Position numbers and translations under genes: made by a program | Origin: Liolophura sinensis | Lineage: Eukaryota; Mollusca; Polyplacophora; Chitonida; Chitonidae | DNA length: 52,851 nt | Reading direction: 5' to 3' | Assembly: GCF_032854445.1 (NCBI RefSeq) | Contig: NW_027018244.1 | Location: 1 to 52,851, forward strand | The notes under the pieces: model-generated | The model's input: the letters and a program-made list of their open reading frames with translations, nothing else | The model's database searches: none | Told to the model about the DNA's origin: nothing | Part shown: piece by piece, positions 1 to 13,700 of the stretch | Layout of the letters: every line of letters starts with the position of its first letter | Numbering within the stretch: the stretch's first letter is position 1

Positions 1-549
1 GGGTCAGTGTTTAATTGTACTTTTTACAGCAGACTGTATCAAGTACCTTGTTGTTTTTATATACAAATGGTGTGGTTTTTCAACATGTAGATAAAGACAT
101 TGAGTTTGTCTTCGACTTAGAAATAAGACAATTGCTGGATGAGTTAAATATGCTTGGCCCAAAGATTTGACGTCTTCTGGGCTACCGAAGGGCACATAAC
201 TTGTAATCAAAAGTTGAATATAGTAATGACCAGTCGCGATATTACATAGTAAATGTAGCCGAATTTAATTAGCAAAAAGCCCAGGCAAAAATCCCAAATT
301 GGAAAAACTGTTCCAATGCTGCTGGTAAGAGGCTAATCCGCCGTATTTTGTGACGAGAAATCGAATGGTGCAAACCGCGTTGCTCTCCGACCAATACTTT
401 TGGCTGTAGCGACAATTGAATGAGCATTTATGTGAAAAATCACGTGCCTAACGACGGCTCTTACTCCATGGAAACCAAGGAAATTTGCAATTTTTCAACA
501 GCTGGAGATGCCTGGCCCAATTGCGCATCTTTTGGCACCTTATTGATGT
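1..549 (+). repeat. First monomer of the window
   Basis: The window begins exactly at GGGTCAGTG, so this copy looks complete in the chosen phase; the true array edge lies upstream. It has private changes: the dyad arm reads GAAATAAGAC instead of GAAGTAAGAC near base 120, AATATGCTTGG replaces AATGGGCTTGG near 147, and an extra A gives GAAAAATCACG near 432. Confidence 0.9.
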
Positions 550-3500
550 GGGTCAGTGTTTAATTGTACTTTTTACAGCAGACTGTATCAAGTACCTTGT
601 GTTTTTTATATACAAATGGTGTGGTTTTTCAACATGTAGATAAAGACATTGAGTTTGTCTTCGACTTAGAAGTAAGACAATTGCTGGATGAGTTAAATGG
701 GCTTGGCCCAAATATTTGACGTCTTCTGGGCTACCGAAGGGCACATAACTTATAATCAAAAGTTGATTATAGTAATGACCAGTCGCGATATTACATAGTA
801 ATTGTAGCCGAATTGAATTAGCAAAAAGCCCAGGCAAAAATCCAAAAGAAAAACTGTTCCAATGCTGCTGATAAGAGGCTAATCCGACGTATTTTGTGAC
901 GAGAAATCGAATGGTGCAAACCGCGTTGCTCTCCGACCAATACTTTTGGCTGTAGCGACAATTGAATGAGCATTTATGTGAAAATCACGTGACCAGCAAC
1001 GGCTCTTACTCCATGGAAACCAAGGAAATTTCCAATTTTTCAACAGCTGGAGATGCCTGGCCCAATTGCGCATCTTTTGGCACCTTATTGATGTGGGTCA
1101 GTGTTCAATTGTACTTTTTACTGCAGACTGTATCAAGTACCTTGTTGTTTTTATATACAAATGGTGTGGTTTTTCAACATGTAGATAAAGACATTGAGTT
1201 TGTCTTCGACTTAGAAGTAAGACAATTGCTGGATGAGTTAAATGGGCTTGGCCCAAAGATTTGACGTCTTCTGGGCTACCGAAGGGCACATAACTTATAA
1301 TAAAAAGTTGAATATAGTAATGACCAGTCGCGATATTACATAGTAAATGTAGCCGAATTGAATTAGCAAAAAGCCCAGGCAAAAATCCCAAAGTGGAAAA
1401 ACTGTTCCAATGCTGCTGGTAAGAGGCTAATCCGACGTATTTTGTGACGAGAAATCGAATGGTGCAAACCGCGTTGCTCTCCGACCAATACTTTTGGCTG
1501 TAGCGACAATTGAATGAGCATTTATGTGAAAATCACGTGCCTAACGACGGCTCTTACTCCATGGAAACCAAGGAAATTTGCAATTTTTCAACAGCTGGAG
1601 ATGCCTGGCCCAATTGCGCATCTTTTGGCACCTTATTGATGTGGGTCAGTGTTCAATTGTACTTTTTACAGCAGACTGTATCAAGTACCTTGTGTTTTTT
1701 ATATACAAATGGTGTGGGTTTTTCAACATGTAGATAAAGACATTGAGTTTGTCTTCGACTTAGAAGTAAGACAATTGCTGGATGAGTTAAATGGGCTTGG
1801 CCCAAAGATTTGACGTCTTCTGGGCTACCGAAGGGCACATAACTTATAATCAAAAGTTGAATATAGTAATGACCAGTCGCGATATTACATAGTAAATGTA
1901 GCCGAATTGAATTAGCAAAAAGCCCAGGCAAAAATCCAAAACTGGAAAAACTGTTCCAATGCTGCTGGTAAGAGGCTAATCCGACGTATTTTGTGACGAG
2001 AAATCGAATGGTGCAAACCGCGTTGCTCTCCGACCAACACTTATGGCTGTAGCTACAATTGAATGAGCATTTATGTGAAAATCACGTGCCTAACAACGGC
2101 TCTTACTCCATGGAAACCAAGGAAATTTGCAATTTTTCAACAGCTGGAGATGCCTGGCCCAATTGCGCATCTTTTGGCACCTTATTGATGTGGGTCAGTC
2201 TTTAATTATACTTTTTACAGCAGACTGTATCAAGTACCTTGTGTTTTTTATATACAAATGGTGTGGTTTTCAACATGTAGATAAAGACATTGAGTTTGTC
2301 TTCGACTTAGAAGTAAGACAATTGCTGGATGAGTTAAATGGGCTTGGCCCAAAGATTTGACGTCTTCTGGGCTACCGAAGGGCACATAACTTATAATCAA
2401 AAGTTGATTATAGTAATGACCAGTCGCGATATTACATAGTAAATGTAGCCGAATTGAATTAGCAAAAAGCCCAGGCAAAAATCCCAAAGTGGAAAAACTG
2501 TTCCAATGCTGCTGGTAAGAGGCTAATCCGACGTATTTTGTGACGAGAAATCGAATGGTGCAAACCGCGTTGCTCTCCGACCAATACTTTTGGCTGTAGC
2601 GACAATTGAATGAGCATTTATGTGAAAATCACGTGCCCAGCAACGGCTCTTACTCCATGGAAACCAAGGAAATTTGCAATTTTTCAACAGCTGGAGATGC
2701 CTGGCCCAATTGCGCATCTTTTGGCACCTTATTGATGTGGGTCAGTGTTTAATTGTACTTTTTTACAGCAGACTGTATCAAGTACCTTGTGTTTTTTATA
2801 TACAAATGGTGTGGTTTTTCACATGTAGATAAAGACATTGAGTTTGTCTTCGACTTAGAAGTAAGACAATTGCTGGATGAGTTAAATGGGCTTGGCCCAA
2901 AGATTTGACGTCTTCTGGGCTACCGAAGGGCACATAACTTATAATCAAAAGTTGATTATAGTAATGACCAGTCGCGATATTACATAGTAAATGTAGCCGA
3001 ATTGAATTAGCAAAAAGCCCAGGCAAAAATCCCAAAGTGGAAAAACTGTTCCAATGCTGCTGATAAGAGGCTAATCCGACGTATTTTGTGACGAGAAATC
3101 GAATGGTGCAAACCGCGTTGCTCTCCGACCAATACTTTTGGCTGTAGCGACAATTGAATGAGCATTTATGTGAAAATCACGTGACCAGCAACGGCTCTTA
3201 CTCCATGGAAACCAAGGAAATTATTTGCAATTTTTCAACAGCTGGAGATGCCTGCCCAATTGCGCATCTTTTGGCACCTTATTGATGTGGGTCAGTGTTT
3301 AATTGTACTTTTTACAGCAGACTGTATCAAGTACCTTGTGTTTTTTATATACAAATGGTGTGGTTTTTCAACATGTAGATAAAGACATTGAGTTTGTCTT
3401 CGACTTAGAAGTAAGACAATTGCTGGGTGAGTTAAATGTGCTTGGCCCAAAGATTTGACGTCTTCTGGCTACCGAAGGGCACATAACTTATAATCAAAAG

Positions 3501-6500
3501 TTGACTATAGTAATCACCAGTCGCGATATTACATAGTAAATGTAGAAGAATTTAATTAGCAAAAAGCCCAGGTAAAAATCCAAAAGTGGAAAAACTGTTC
3601 CAATGCTGCTGGTAAGAGGCTAATCCGACGTATTTTGTGACGAGAAATCGAATGGTGCAAACCGCGTTGCTCTCCGACCAATACTTTTGGCTGTAGCGAC
3701 AATTGAATGAGCATTTATGTGAAAATCACGTGCCAGCCACTGCTCTTACTCCATAAAAACCAAGGAAATTTGCAATTTTTCAACAGCTGGAGATTGCCTG
3801 GCCCAATTGCGCATCTTTTGGCACCTTATTGATGTGGGTCAGTGTTTAATTGTACTTTTTACAGCAGACTGTATCAAGTACCTTGTGTTTTTTATATACA
3901 AATGGTGTGGTTTTTCAACATGTAGATAAAGACATTGAGTTGTCTTCGACTTAGAAGTAGACAATTGCTGGATGAGTTAAATGGGCTTGGCCCAAAGATT
4001 AGACGTCTTCTGGGCTACCGAAGGGCACATAACTTATAATCAAAAGTTGACTATAGTAATGACCAGTCGCGATATTACATAGTAAATGTAGCCGAATTGA
4101 ATTAGCAAAAAGCCCAGGCAAAAATCCCAAAGTGGAAAAACTGTTCAATGCTGCTGGTAAGAGGCTAATCCGACATATTTTGTGACGAGAAATCAAATGG
4201 TGCAAACCGCGTTGCTCTCCGACCAATACTTTTGGCTGTAGCGACAATTGAATGAGGCATTTATGTGAAAATCACGTGCCTAACAACGGCTCTACTCCAT
4301 GGAAACCAAGGAAATTTGCAATTTTTCAACAGCTGGAGATGCCTGGCCCAATTGCGCATCTTTTGGCACCTTATTGATGTGGGTCAGTGTTTAATTGTAC
4401 TTTTTACAGCAGACTGTATCAAGTACCTTGTGTTTTTTTTATATACAAATGGTGTGGTTTTTCAACATGTAGATAAAGACATTGAGTTTGTCTTCGACTT
4501 AGAAGTAAGACAATTGCTGGATGCGTTAAATGGGCTTGGCCCAAAGATTTGACGTCTTCTGGGCTACCGAAGGACACATAACTTATAATTAAAAGTTGAC
4601 TATAGTAATGACCAGTCGCGATATTACATAAAATATGTAGCCGAGTTGAATTAGCAAAAAGCCCAGGCAAAAATCCCAAAGTGGAAAAACTGTTCCAATG
4701 CTGCTGGTAAGAGGCTAATCCGACGTATTTTGTGACGAGAAATCGAATGGTGCAAACCGCGTTGCTCTTCGACCAACACTTATGGCTGTAGCTACAATTG
4801 AAAGAGCATTTATGTGAAAATCACGTGCGTAACAACGGCTCTTACTCCATGGAAACCAAGGAATTTGCAATTTTTCAACAGCTGGAGATGCCTGGCCCAA
4901 TTGCGCATCTTTTGGCACCTTATTGATGTGGGTCAGTGTTTAATTGTACTTTTTACAGCAGACTGTATCAAGTACCTTGTGTTTTTTATATACAAATGGT
5001 GTGGTTTTTCAACATGTAGATAAAGACATTGAGTTTGTCTTCGACTTAGAAGTAAGACAATTGCTGGATGAGTTAAATGGGCTTGGCCCAAAGATTTGAC
5101 GTCTTCTGGGCTACCGAAGGGCACATAACTTATAATCAAAAAGTTGACTATAGTAATGACCAGTCGCGATATTACATAGTAAATGCTGCGGAATTTAATT
5201 AGCAAAAAGCCCAGGCAAAAATCCAAAAGTGGAAAAACTGTTCCAATGCTGCTGGGTAAGAGGCTAATCCGACGTATTTTGTGACGAGAAATCGAAATGG
5301 TGCAAACCGCGTTGCTCTCTGACCAATACTTTTGGCTATAGCGACAATTGAATGAGCATTTATGTGAAAATCACGTGCCTAACAACGGCTCTTACTCCAT
5401 GGAAACCAAGGAAATTTGCAATTTCAACAGCTGGAGATGCCTGGCCCAATTGCGCATCTTTTGGCACCTTATTGATGTGGGTCAGTGTTTAATTGTACTT
5501 TTTACAGCAGACTGTATCAAGTACCTTGTGTTTTTTTATATACAAATGGTGTGGTTTTTCAACATGTAGATAAAGACATTGAGTTTGTCTTCGACTTAGA
5601 AGTAAGACAATTGCTGGATGCGTTAAATGGGCTTGGCCCAAAGATTTGACGTCTTCTGGGCTACCGAAGGGCACATAACTTATAATCAAAAGTTGACTAT
5701 AGTAATGACCAGTCGCGATATTACATAGTAAATGCTGCGGAATTTAATTAGCAAAAAGCCCAGGCAAAAATCCAAAGTGGAAAAACTGTTCCAATGCTGC
5801 TGGTAAGAGGCTATCCGACGTATTTTGTGACGAGAAATCGAATGGTGCAAACCGCGTTGCTCTCCGACCAATACTTTTGGCTGTAGCGACAATTGCATGA
5901 GCATTTATGTGAAAATCACGTGCCTAACAACGGCTCTTACTCCATGGAAACCAAGGAAATTTGCAATTTTTCAACAGCTGGAGATGCCTGGCCCAATTGC
6001 GCATCTTTTGGCACCTTATTGATGTGGGTCAGTGTTTAATTGTACTTTTTACAGCAGACTGTATCAAGTACCTTGTGTTTTTTTATATACAAATGGTGTG
6101 GTTTTTCAACATGTAGATAAAGACATTGAGTTTGTCTTCGACTTAGAAGTAAGACAATTGCTGGGTGAGTTAAATGTGCTTGGCCCAAAGATTTGACGTC
6201 TTCTGGGCTACCGAAGGGCACATAACTTATAATCAAAAGTTGACTATAGTAATCACCAGTCGCGATATTACATAGTAAATGTAGAAGAATTTAATTAGCA
6301 AAAAGCCCAGGTAAAAATCCAAAAGTGGAAAAACTGTTCCAATGCTGCTGGTAAGAGGCTAATCCGACGTATTTTGTGACGAGAAATCGAATGGTGCAAA
6401 CCGCGTTGCTCTCCGACCAACACTTATGGCTGTAGCTACAATTGAAAGAGCATTTATGTGAAAATCACGTGCGTAACAACGGCTCTTACTCCATGGAAAC

Positions 6501-9500
6501 CAAGGAAATTTGCAATTTTTCAACAGCTGGAGATGCCTGGCCCAATTGCGCATCTTTTGGCACCTTATTGATGTGGGTCAGTGTTTAATTGTACTTTTTA
6601 CAGCAGACTGTATCAAGTACCTTGTGTTTTTTATATACAAATGGTGTGGTTTTTCAACATGTAGATAAAGACATTGAGTTTGTCTTCGACTTAGAAGTAA
6701 GACAATTGCTGGGTGAGTTAAATGGGCTTGGCCCAAAGATTTGACGTCTTCTGGGCTACCGAAGGGCACATAACTTATAATCAAAAGTTGACTATAGTAA
6801 TGACCAGTCGCGATATTACATAGTAAATGCTGCGGAATTTAATTAGCAAAAAGCCCAGGCAAAATCCCAAAGTGGAAAAAACTGTTCCAATGCTGCTGGT
6901 AAGAGGCTAATCCGACGTATTTTGTGACGAGAAATCGAATGGTGCAAACCGCGTTGCTCTCCGACCAATACTTTTGGCTGTAGCGACAATTGAATGAGCA
7001 TTTATGTGAAAATCACGTGCCAGCAACGGCTCTTACTCCATGGAAACCAAGGAAATTTGCAATTTTTCAACAGCTGGAGATGCCTGGCCCAATTGCGCAT
7101 CTTTTGGCACCTTATTGATGTGGGTCAGTGTTTAATTGTACTTTTTACAGCAGACTGTATCAAGTACCTTGTGTTTTTTATATACAAATGGTGTGGTTTT
7201 TCAACATGTAGATAAAGACATTGAGTTTGTCTTCGACTTAGAAGTAAGACAATTGCTGGATGAGTTAAATGGGCTGGCCCAAAGATTTGACGTCTTCTGG
7301 CTACCGAAGGGCACATAACTTATAATCAAAAGTTGATTATAGTAATGACCAGTCGCGATATTACATAAAATATGTAGCGGAATTTAATTAGCAAAAAGCC
7401 CAGGCAAAAATCCAAAAGTGGAAAAACTGTTCCAATGCTGCTGGTAAGAGGCTAATCCGACGTATTTTGTGACGAGAAATCGAATGGTGCAAACCGCGTT
7501 GCTCTCTGACCAATACTTTTGGCTGTAGCGACAATTGAATGAGCATTTATGTGAAAATCACGTGCCTAACAACGGCTCTTACTCCATGGAAACCAAGGAA
7601 ATTTGCAATTTTCAACAGCTGGAGATGCCTGGCCCAATTGCGCATCTTTTGGCACCTTATTGATGTGGGTCAGTGTTTAATTGTACTTTTTACAGCAGAC
7701 TGTATCAAGTACCTTGTGTTTTTTATATACAAATGGTGTGGTTTTTCAACATGTAGATAAAGACATTGAGTTTGTCTTCGACTTAGAAGTAAGACAATTG
7801 CAGGATGCGTTAAATGGCTTGGCCCAAAGATTTGACGTCTTCTGGGCTACCGAAGGGCACATAACTTATAATCAAAAGTTGAATATAGTAATGACCAGTC
7901 GCGATATTACATAAAATATTTAGCGGAATTGAATTAGCAAAAAGCCCAGGCAAAAATCCAAAAGTGGAAAAACTGTTCCAATGCTGCAGGTAAGAGGCTA
8001 ATCCGACGTATTTTGTGACGAGAAATCGAATGGTGCAAACCGCGTTGCTCTCTGACCAATACTTTTGGCTGTAGCGACAATTGAATGAGCATTTATGTGA
8101 AAATCACGTGCCTAACAACGGCTCTTACTCCATGGAAACCAAGGAAATTTGCAATTTTCAACAGCTGGAGATGCCTGGCCCAATTGCGCATCTTTGGCAC
8201 CTTATTGATGTGGGTCAGTGTTTAATTGTACTTTTTACAGCAGACTGTATCAAGTACCTTGTGTTTTTTATATACAAATGGTGTGGTTTTTCAACATGTA
8301 GATAAAGACATTGAGTTTGTCTTCGACTTAGAAGTAAGACAATTGCTGGGTGAGTTAAATGGGCTTGGCCCAAAGATTTGACGTCTTCTGGGCTACCGAA
8401 GGGCACATAACTTATAATCAAAAGTTGACTATAGTAATGACCAGTCGCGATATTACATAGTAAATGTAGCCGAATTTAATTAGCAAAAAGCCCAGGCAAA
8501 ATCCAAAAGTGGAAAACCTGTTCCAATGCTGCTGGTAAGAGGCTAATCCGACGTATTTTGTGACGAGAAATCGAATGGTGCAAACCGCGTTGCTCTCCGA
8601 CCAATACTTTTGGCTGTAGCGACAATTGAATGAGCATTTATGTGAAAATCACGTGCCCAGCAACGGCTCTTACTCCATGGAAACCAAGGAAATTTGCAAT
8701 TTTCAACAGCTGGAGATGCCTGGCCCAATTGCGCATCTTTTGGCACCTTATTGATGTGGGTCAGTGTTTAATTGTACTTTTTACAGCAGACTGTATCAAG
8801 TACCTTGTGTTTTTTATATACAAATGGTGTGGTTTTTCAACATGTAGATAAAGACATTGAGTTTGTCTTCGACTTAGAAGTAAGACAAATTGCTGGATGA
8901 GTTAAATGGGCTTGGCCCAAAGATTTGACGTCTTCTGGGCTACCGAAGGGCACATAACTTATAATCAAAAGTTGATTATAGTAATAACCAGTCGCGATAT
9001 TACATAAAATATGTAGCGGAATTTAATTAGCAAAAAGCCCAGGCAAAAATCCAAAAGTGGAAAAACTGTTCCAATGCTGCTGGTAAGAGGCTAATCCGAC
9101 GTATTTTGTGACGAGAAATCGAATGGTGCAAACCGCGTTGCTCTCTGACCAATACTTTTGGCTGTAGCGACAATTGAATGAGCATTTATGTGAAAATCAC
9201 GTGCCTAACAACGGCTCTTACTCCATGGAAACCAAGGAAATTTGCAATTTTCAACAGCTGGAGATGCCTGGCCCAATTGCGCATCTTTTGGCACCTTATT
9301 GATGTGGGTCAGTGTTTAATTGTACTTTTTACAGCAGACTGTATCAAGTACCTTGTGTTTTTTATATACAAATGGTGTGGTTTTTCAACATGTAGATAAA
9401 GACATTGAGTTTGTCTTCGACTTAGAAGTAAGACAATTGCTGGATGAGTTAAATGGGCTTGGCCCAAAGATTTGACGTCTTCTGGGCTACCGAAGGGCAC

Positions 9501-12500
9501 ATAACTTATAATCAAAAGTTGAATATAGTAATGACCAGTCGCGATATTACATAAAATATGTAGCGGAATTTAATTAGCAAAAAGCCCAGGCAACAATCCA
9601 AAAGTGGAAAAACTGTTCCAATGCTGCTGGTAAGAGGCTAATCCGACGTATTTTGTGACGAGAAATCGAATGGTGCAAACCGCGTTGCTCTCCGACCAAT
9701 ACTTTTGGCTGTAGCGACAATTGAATGAGCATTTATGTGAAAATCACGTGCCTAACAACGGCTCTTACTCCATGGAAACCAAGGAAATTTGCAATTTTTC
9801 AACAGCTGGAGATGCCTGGCCCAATTGCGCATCTTTTGGCACCTTATTGATGTGGGTCAGTGTTTAATTGTACTTTTTACAGCAGACTGTATCAAGTACC
9901 TTGTGTTTTTTATATACAAATGGTGTGGTTTTTCAACATGTAGATAAAGACATTGAGTTTGTCTTCGACTTAGAAGTAAGACAATTGCTGGATGCGTTAA
10001 ATGTGCTTGGCCCAAAGATTTGACGTCTTCTGGGCTACCGAAGGACACATAACTTATAATCAAAAGTTGACTATAGTAATGACCAGTCGCGATATTACAT
10101 AAAATATGTAGCCGAGTTGAATTAGCAAAAAGCCCAGGCAAAAATCCAAAAGTGGAAAAAACTGTTCCAATGCTGCTGGTAAGAGGCTAATCCGACGTAT
10201 TTTGTGACGAGAAATCGAATGGTGCAAACCGCGTTGCTCTCCAACCAACACTTATGGCTGTAGCTACAATTGAAAGAGCATTTATGTGAAAATCACGTGC
10301 GTAACAACGGCTCTTACTCCATGGAAACCAAGGAAATTTGCAATTTTTCAACAGCTGGAGATGCCTGGCCCAATTGCGCATCTTTTGGCACCTTATTGAT
10401 GTGGGTCAGTGTTTAATTGTACTTTTTACAGCAGACTGTATCAAGTACCTTGTGTTTTTTATATACAAATGGTGTGGTTTTTCAACATGTAGATAAAGAC
10501 ATTGAGTTTGTCTTCGACTTAGAAGTAAGACAATTGCTGGGTGAGTTAAATGGGCTTGGCCCAAAGATTTGACGTCTTCTGGGCTACCGAAGGGCACATA
10601 ACTTATAATCAAAAGTTGACTATAGTAATGACCAGTCGCGATATTACATAGTAAATGCTGCGGAATTTAATTAGCAAAAAGCCCAGGCAAAAATCCAAAA
10701 GTGGAAAAACTGTTCCAATGCTGCTGGTAAGAGGCTAATCCGACGTATTTTGTGACGAGAAATCGAATGGTGCAAACCGCGTTGCTCTCCGACCAATACT
10801 TTTGGCTGTAGCGACAATTGAATGAGCATTTATGTGAAAATCACGTGCCCAGCAACGGCTCTTACTCCATGGAAACCAAGAAAATTTGCAATTTTTCAAC
10901 AGCTGGGGATGCCTGGCCCAATTGCGCATCTTTTGGCACCTTATTGATGTGGGTCAGTGTTTAATTGTACTTTTTACAGCAGACTGTATCAAGTACCTTG
11001 TGTTTTTTATATACAAATGGTGTGGTTTTTCAACATGTAGATAAAGACATTGAGTTTGTCTTCGACTTAGAAGTAAGACAATTGCTGGATGAGTTAAATG
11101 GGCTTGGCCCAAAGATTTGACGTCTTCTGGGCTACCGAAGGGCACATAACTTATAATCAAAAGTTGAATATATTAATCACCAGTCGCGATATTACATAAA
11201 ATATGTAGCGGAATTTAATTAGCAAAAAGCCCAGGCAAAAATCCAAAAGTAGAAAAACTGTTCCAATGCTGCTGGTAAGAGGCTAATCCGACGTATTTTG
11301 TGACGAGAAATCGAATGGTGCGAACCGCGTTGCTCTCTGACCATTACTTTTGGCTGTAGCGACAATTGAATGAGCATTTATGTGAAAATCACGTGCCTAA
11401 CAACGGCTCTTACTCCATGGAAACCAAGGAAATTTGCAATTTTTTAACAGCTGGAGATGCCTGGCCCAATTGCGCATCTTTTGGCACCTTATTGATGTGG
11501 GTCAGTGTTTAATTGTACTTTTTACAGCAGACTGTATCAAGTACCTTGTGTTTTTTATATACAAATGGTGTGGTTTTTCAACATGTAGATAAAGACATTG
11601 AGTTTGTCTTCGACTTAGAAGTAAGACAATTGCTGGGTGAGTTAAATGGGCTTGGCCCAAAGATTTGACGTCTTCTGGGCTACCGAAGGGCACATAACTT
11701 ATAATCAAAAGTTGACTATAGTAATCACCAGTCGCGATATTACATAGTAAATGTAGCCGAATTGAATTAGCAAAAAGCCCAGGCAAAAATCCAAAAGTGG
11801 AAAAACTGTTCCAATGCTGCTGGTAAGAGGCTAATCCGCCGTATTTTGTGACGAGAAATCGAATGGTGCAAACCGCGTTGCTCTCCGACCAATACTTTTG
11901 GCTGTAGCGACAATTGAATGAGCATTTATGTGAAAATCACGTGCCTAACAACGGCTCTTACTCCATGGAAACCAAGGAAATTTGCAATTTTTCAACAGCT
12001 GGAGATGCCTGGCCCAATTGCGCATCTTTTGGCACCTTATTGATGTGGGTCAGTGTTTAATTGTACTTTTTACAGCAGACTGTATCAAGTACCTTGTGTT
12101 TTTTATATACAAATGGTGTGGTTTTTCAACATGTAGATAAAGACATTGAGTTTGTCTTCGACTTAGAAGTAAGACAATTGCTGGATGAGTTAAATGGGCT
12201 TGGCCCAAAGATTTGACGTCTTCTGGGCTACCGAAGGGCACATAACTTATAATCAAAAGTTGATTATAGTAATGACCAGTCGCGATATTACATAAAATAT
12301 GTAGCGGAATTTAATTAGCAAAAAGCCCAGGCAAAAATCCAAAAGTGGAAAAACTGTTCCAATGCTGCTGGTAAGAGGCTAATCCGACGTATTTTGTGAC
12401 GAGAAATCGAATGGTGCAAACCGCGTTGCTCTCCGACCAATACTTTTGGCTGTAGCGACAATTGAATGAGCATTTATGTGAAAATCACGTGCCTATTAAC

Positions 12501-13439
12501 GGCTCTTACTCCATGGAAACCAAGGAAATTTGCAATTTTTCAACAGCTCGAGATGCCTGGCCCAATTGCGCATCTTTTGGCACCTTATTGATGTGGGTCA
12601 GTGTTTAATTGTACTTTTTACAGCAGACTGTATCAAGTACCTTGTGTTTTTTATATACAAATGGTGTGGTTTTTCAACATGTAGATAAAGACATTGAGTT
12701 TGTCTTCGACTTAGAAGTAAGACAATTGCTGGATGCGTTAAATGGGCTTGGCCGAAAAATTTGACGTCTTCTGGGCTACCGAAGGACACATAACTTATAA
12801 TCAAAAGTTGACTATAGTAATGACCAGTCGCGATATTACATAAAATAGGTAGCCGAGTTGAATTAGCAAAAAGCCCAGGCAAAAATCCAAAAGTGGAAAA
12901 ACTGTTCCAATGCTGCTGGTAAGAGGCTAATCCGACGTATTTTGTGACGAGAAATCGAATGGTGCAAACCGCGTTGCTCTCCGACCAACACTTATGGCTG
13001 TAGCTACAATTGAATGAGCATTTATGTGAAAATCACGTGCCTAACAACGGCTCTTACTCCATGGAAACCAAGGAAATTTGCAATTTTTCAACAGCTGGAG
13101 ATGCCTGGCCCAATTGCGCATCTTTTGGCACCTTATTGATGTGGGTCAGTGTTTAATTGTACTTTTTACAGCAGACTGTATCAAGTACCTTGTGTTTTTT
13201 ATATACAAATGGTGTGGTTTTTCAACATGTAGATAAAGACATTGAGTTTGTCTTCGACTTAGAAGTAAGACAATTGCTGGGTGAGTTAAATGGGCTTGGC
13301 CCAAAGATTTGACGTCTTCTGGGCTACCGAAGGGCACATAACTTATAATCAAAAGTTGATTATAGTAATGACCAGTCGCGATATTACATAGTAAATGCTG
13401 CGGAATTTAATTAGCAAAAAGCCCAGGCAAAAATCCCAA

Positions 13440-13700
13440 GTGGAAAAACTGTTCCAATGCTGCTGGTAAGAGGCTAATCCGACGTATTTTGTGACGAGAA
13501 ATCGAATGGTGCAAACCGCGTTGCTCTCCGACCAATACTTTTGGCTGTACCGACAATTGAATGAGCATTTATGTGAAAATCACGTGCCCAGCAACGGCTC
13601 TTACTCCATGGAAACCAAGGAAATTTGCAATTTTTCAACAGCTGGAGATGCCTGGCCCAATTGCGCATCTTTTGGCACCTTATTGATGTGGGTCAGTGTT
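13440..13700 (+). repeat. Monomer segment with GTACCGAC variant, copy 1 (5-monomer spacing)
   Basis: CTGTACCGACAATTG near 13546 and again near 16287 is the only such pair I found, 2,741 bp apart; the common form is CTGTAGCGAC. The change removes a TAG stop, so a 70-codon plus-strand frame opens in each copy. This shows five-monomer spacing also exists inside the left domain. Confidence 0.6.
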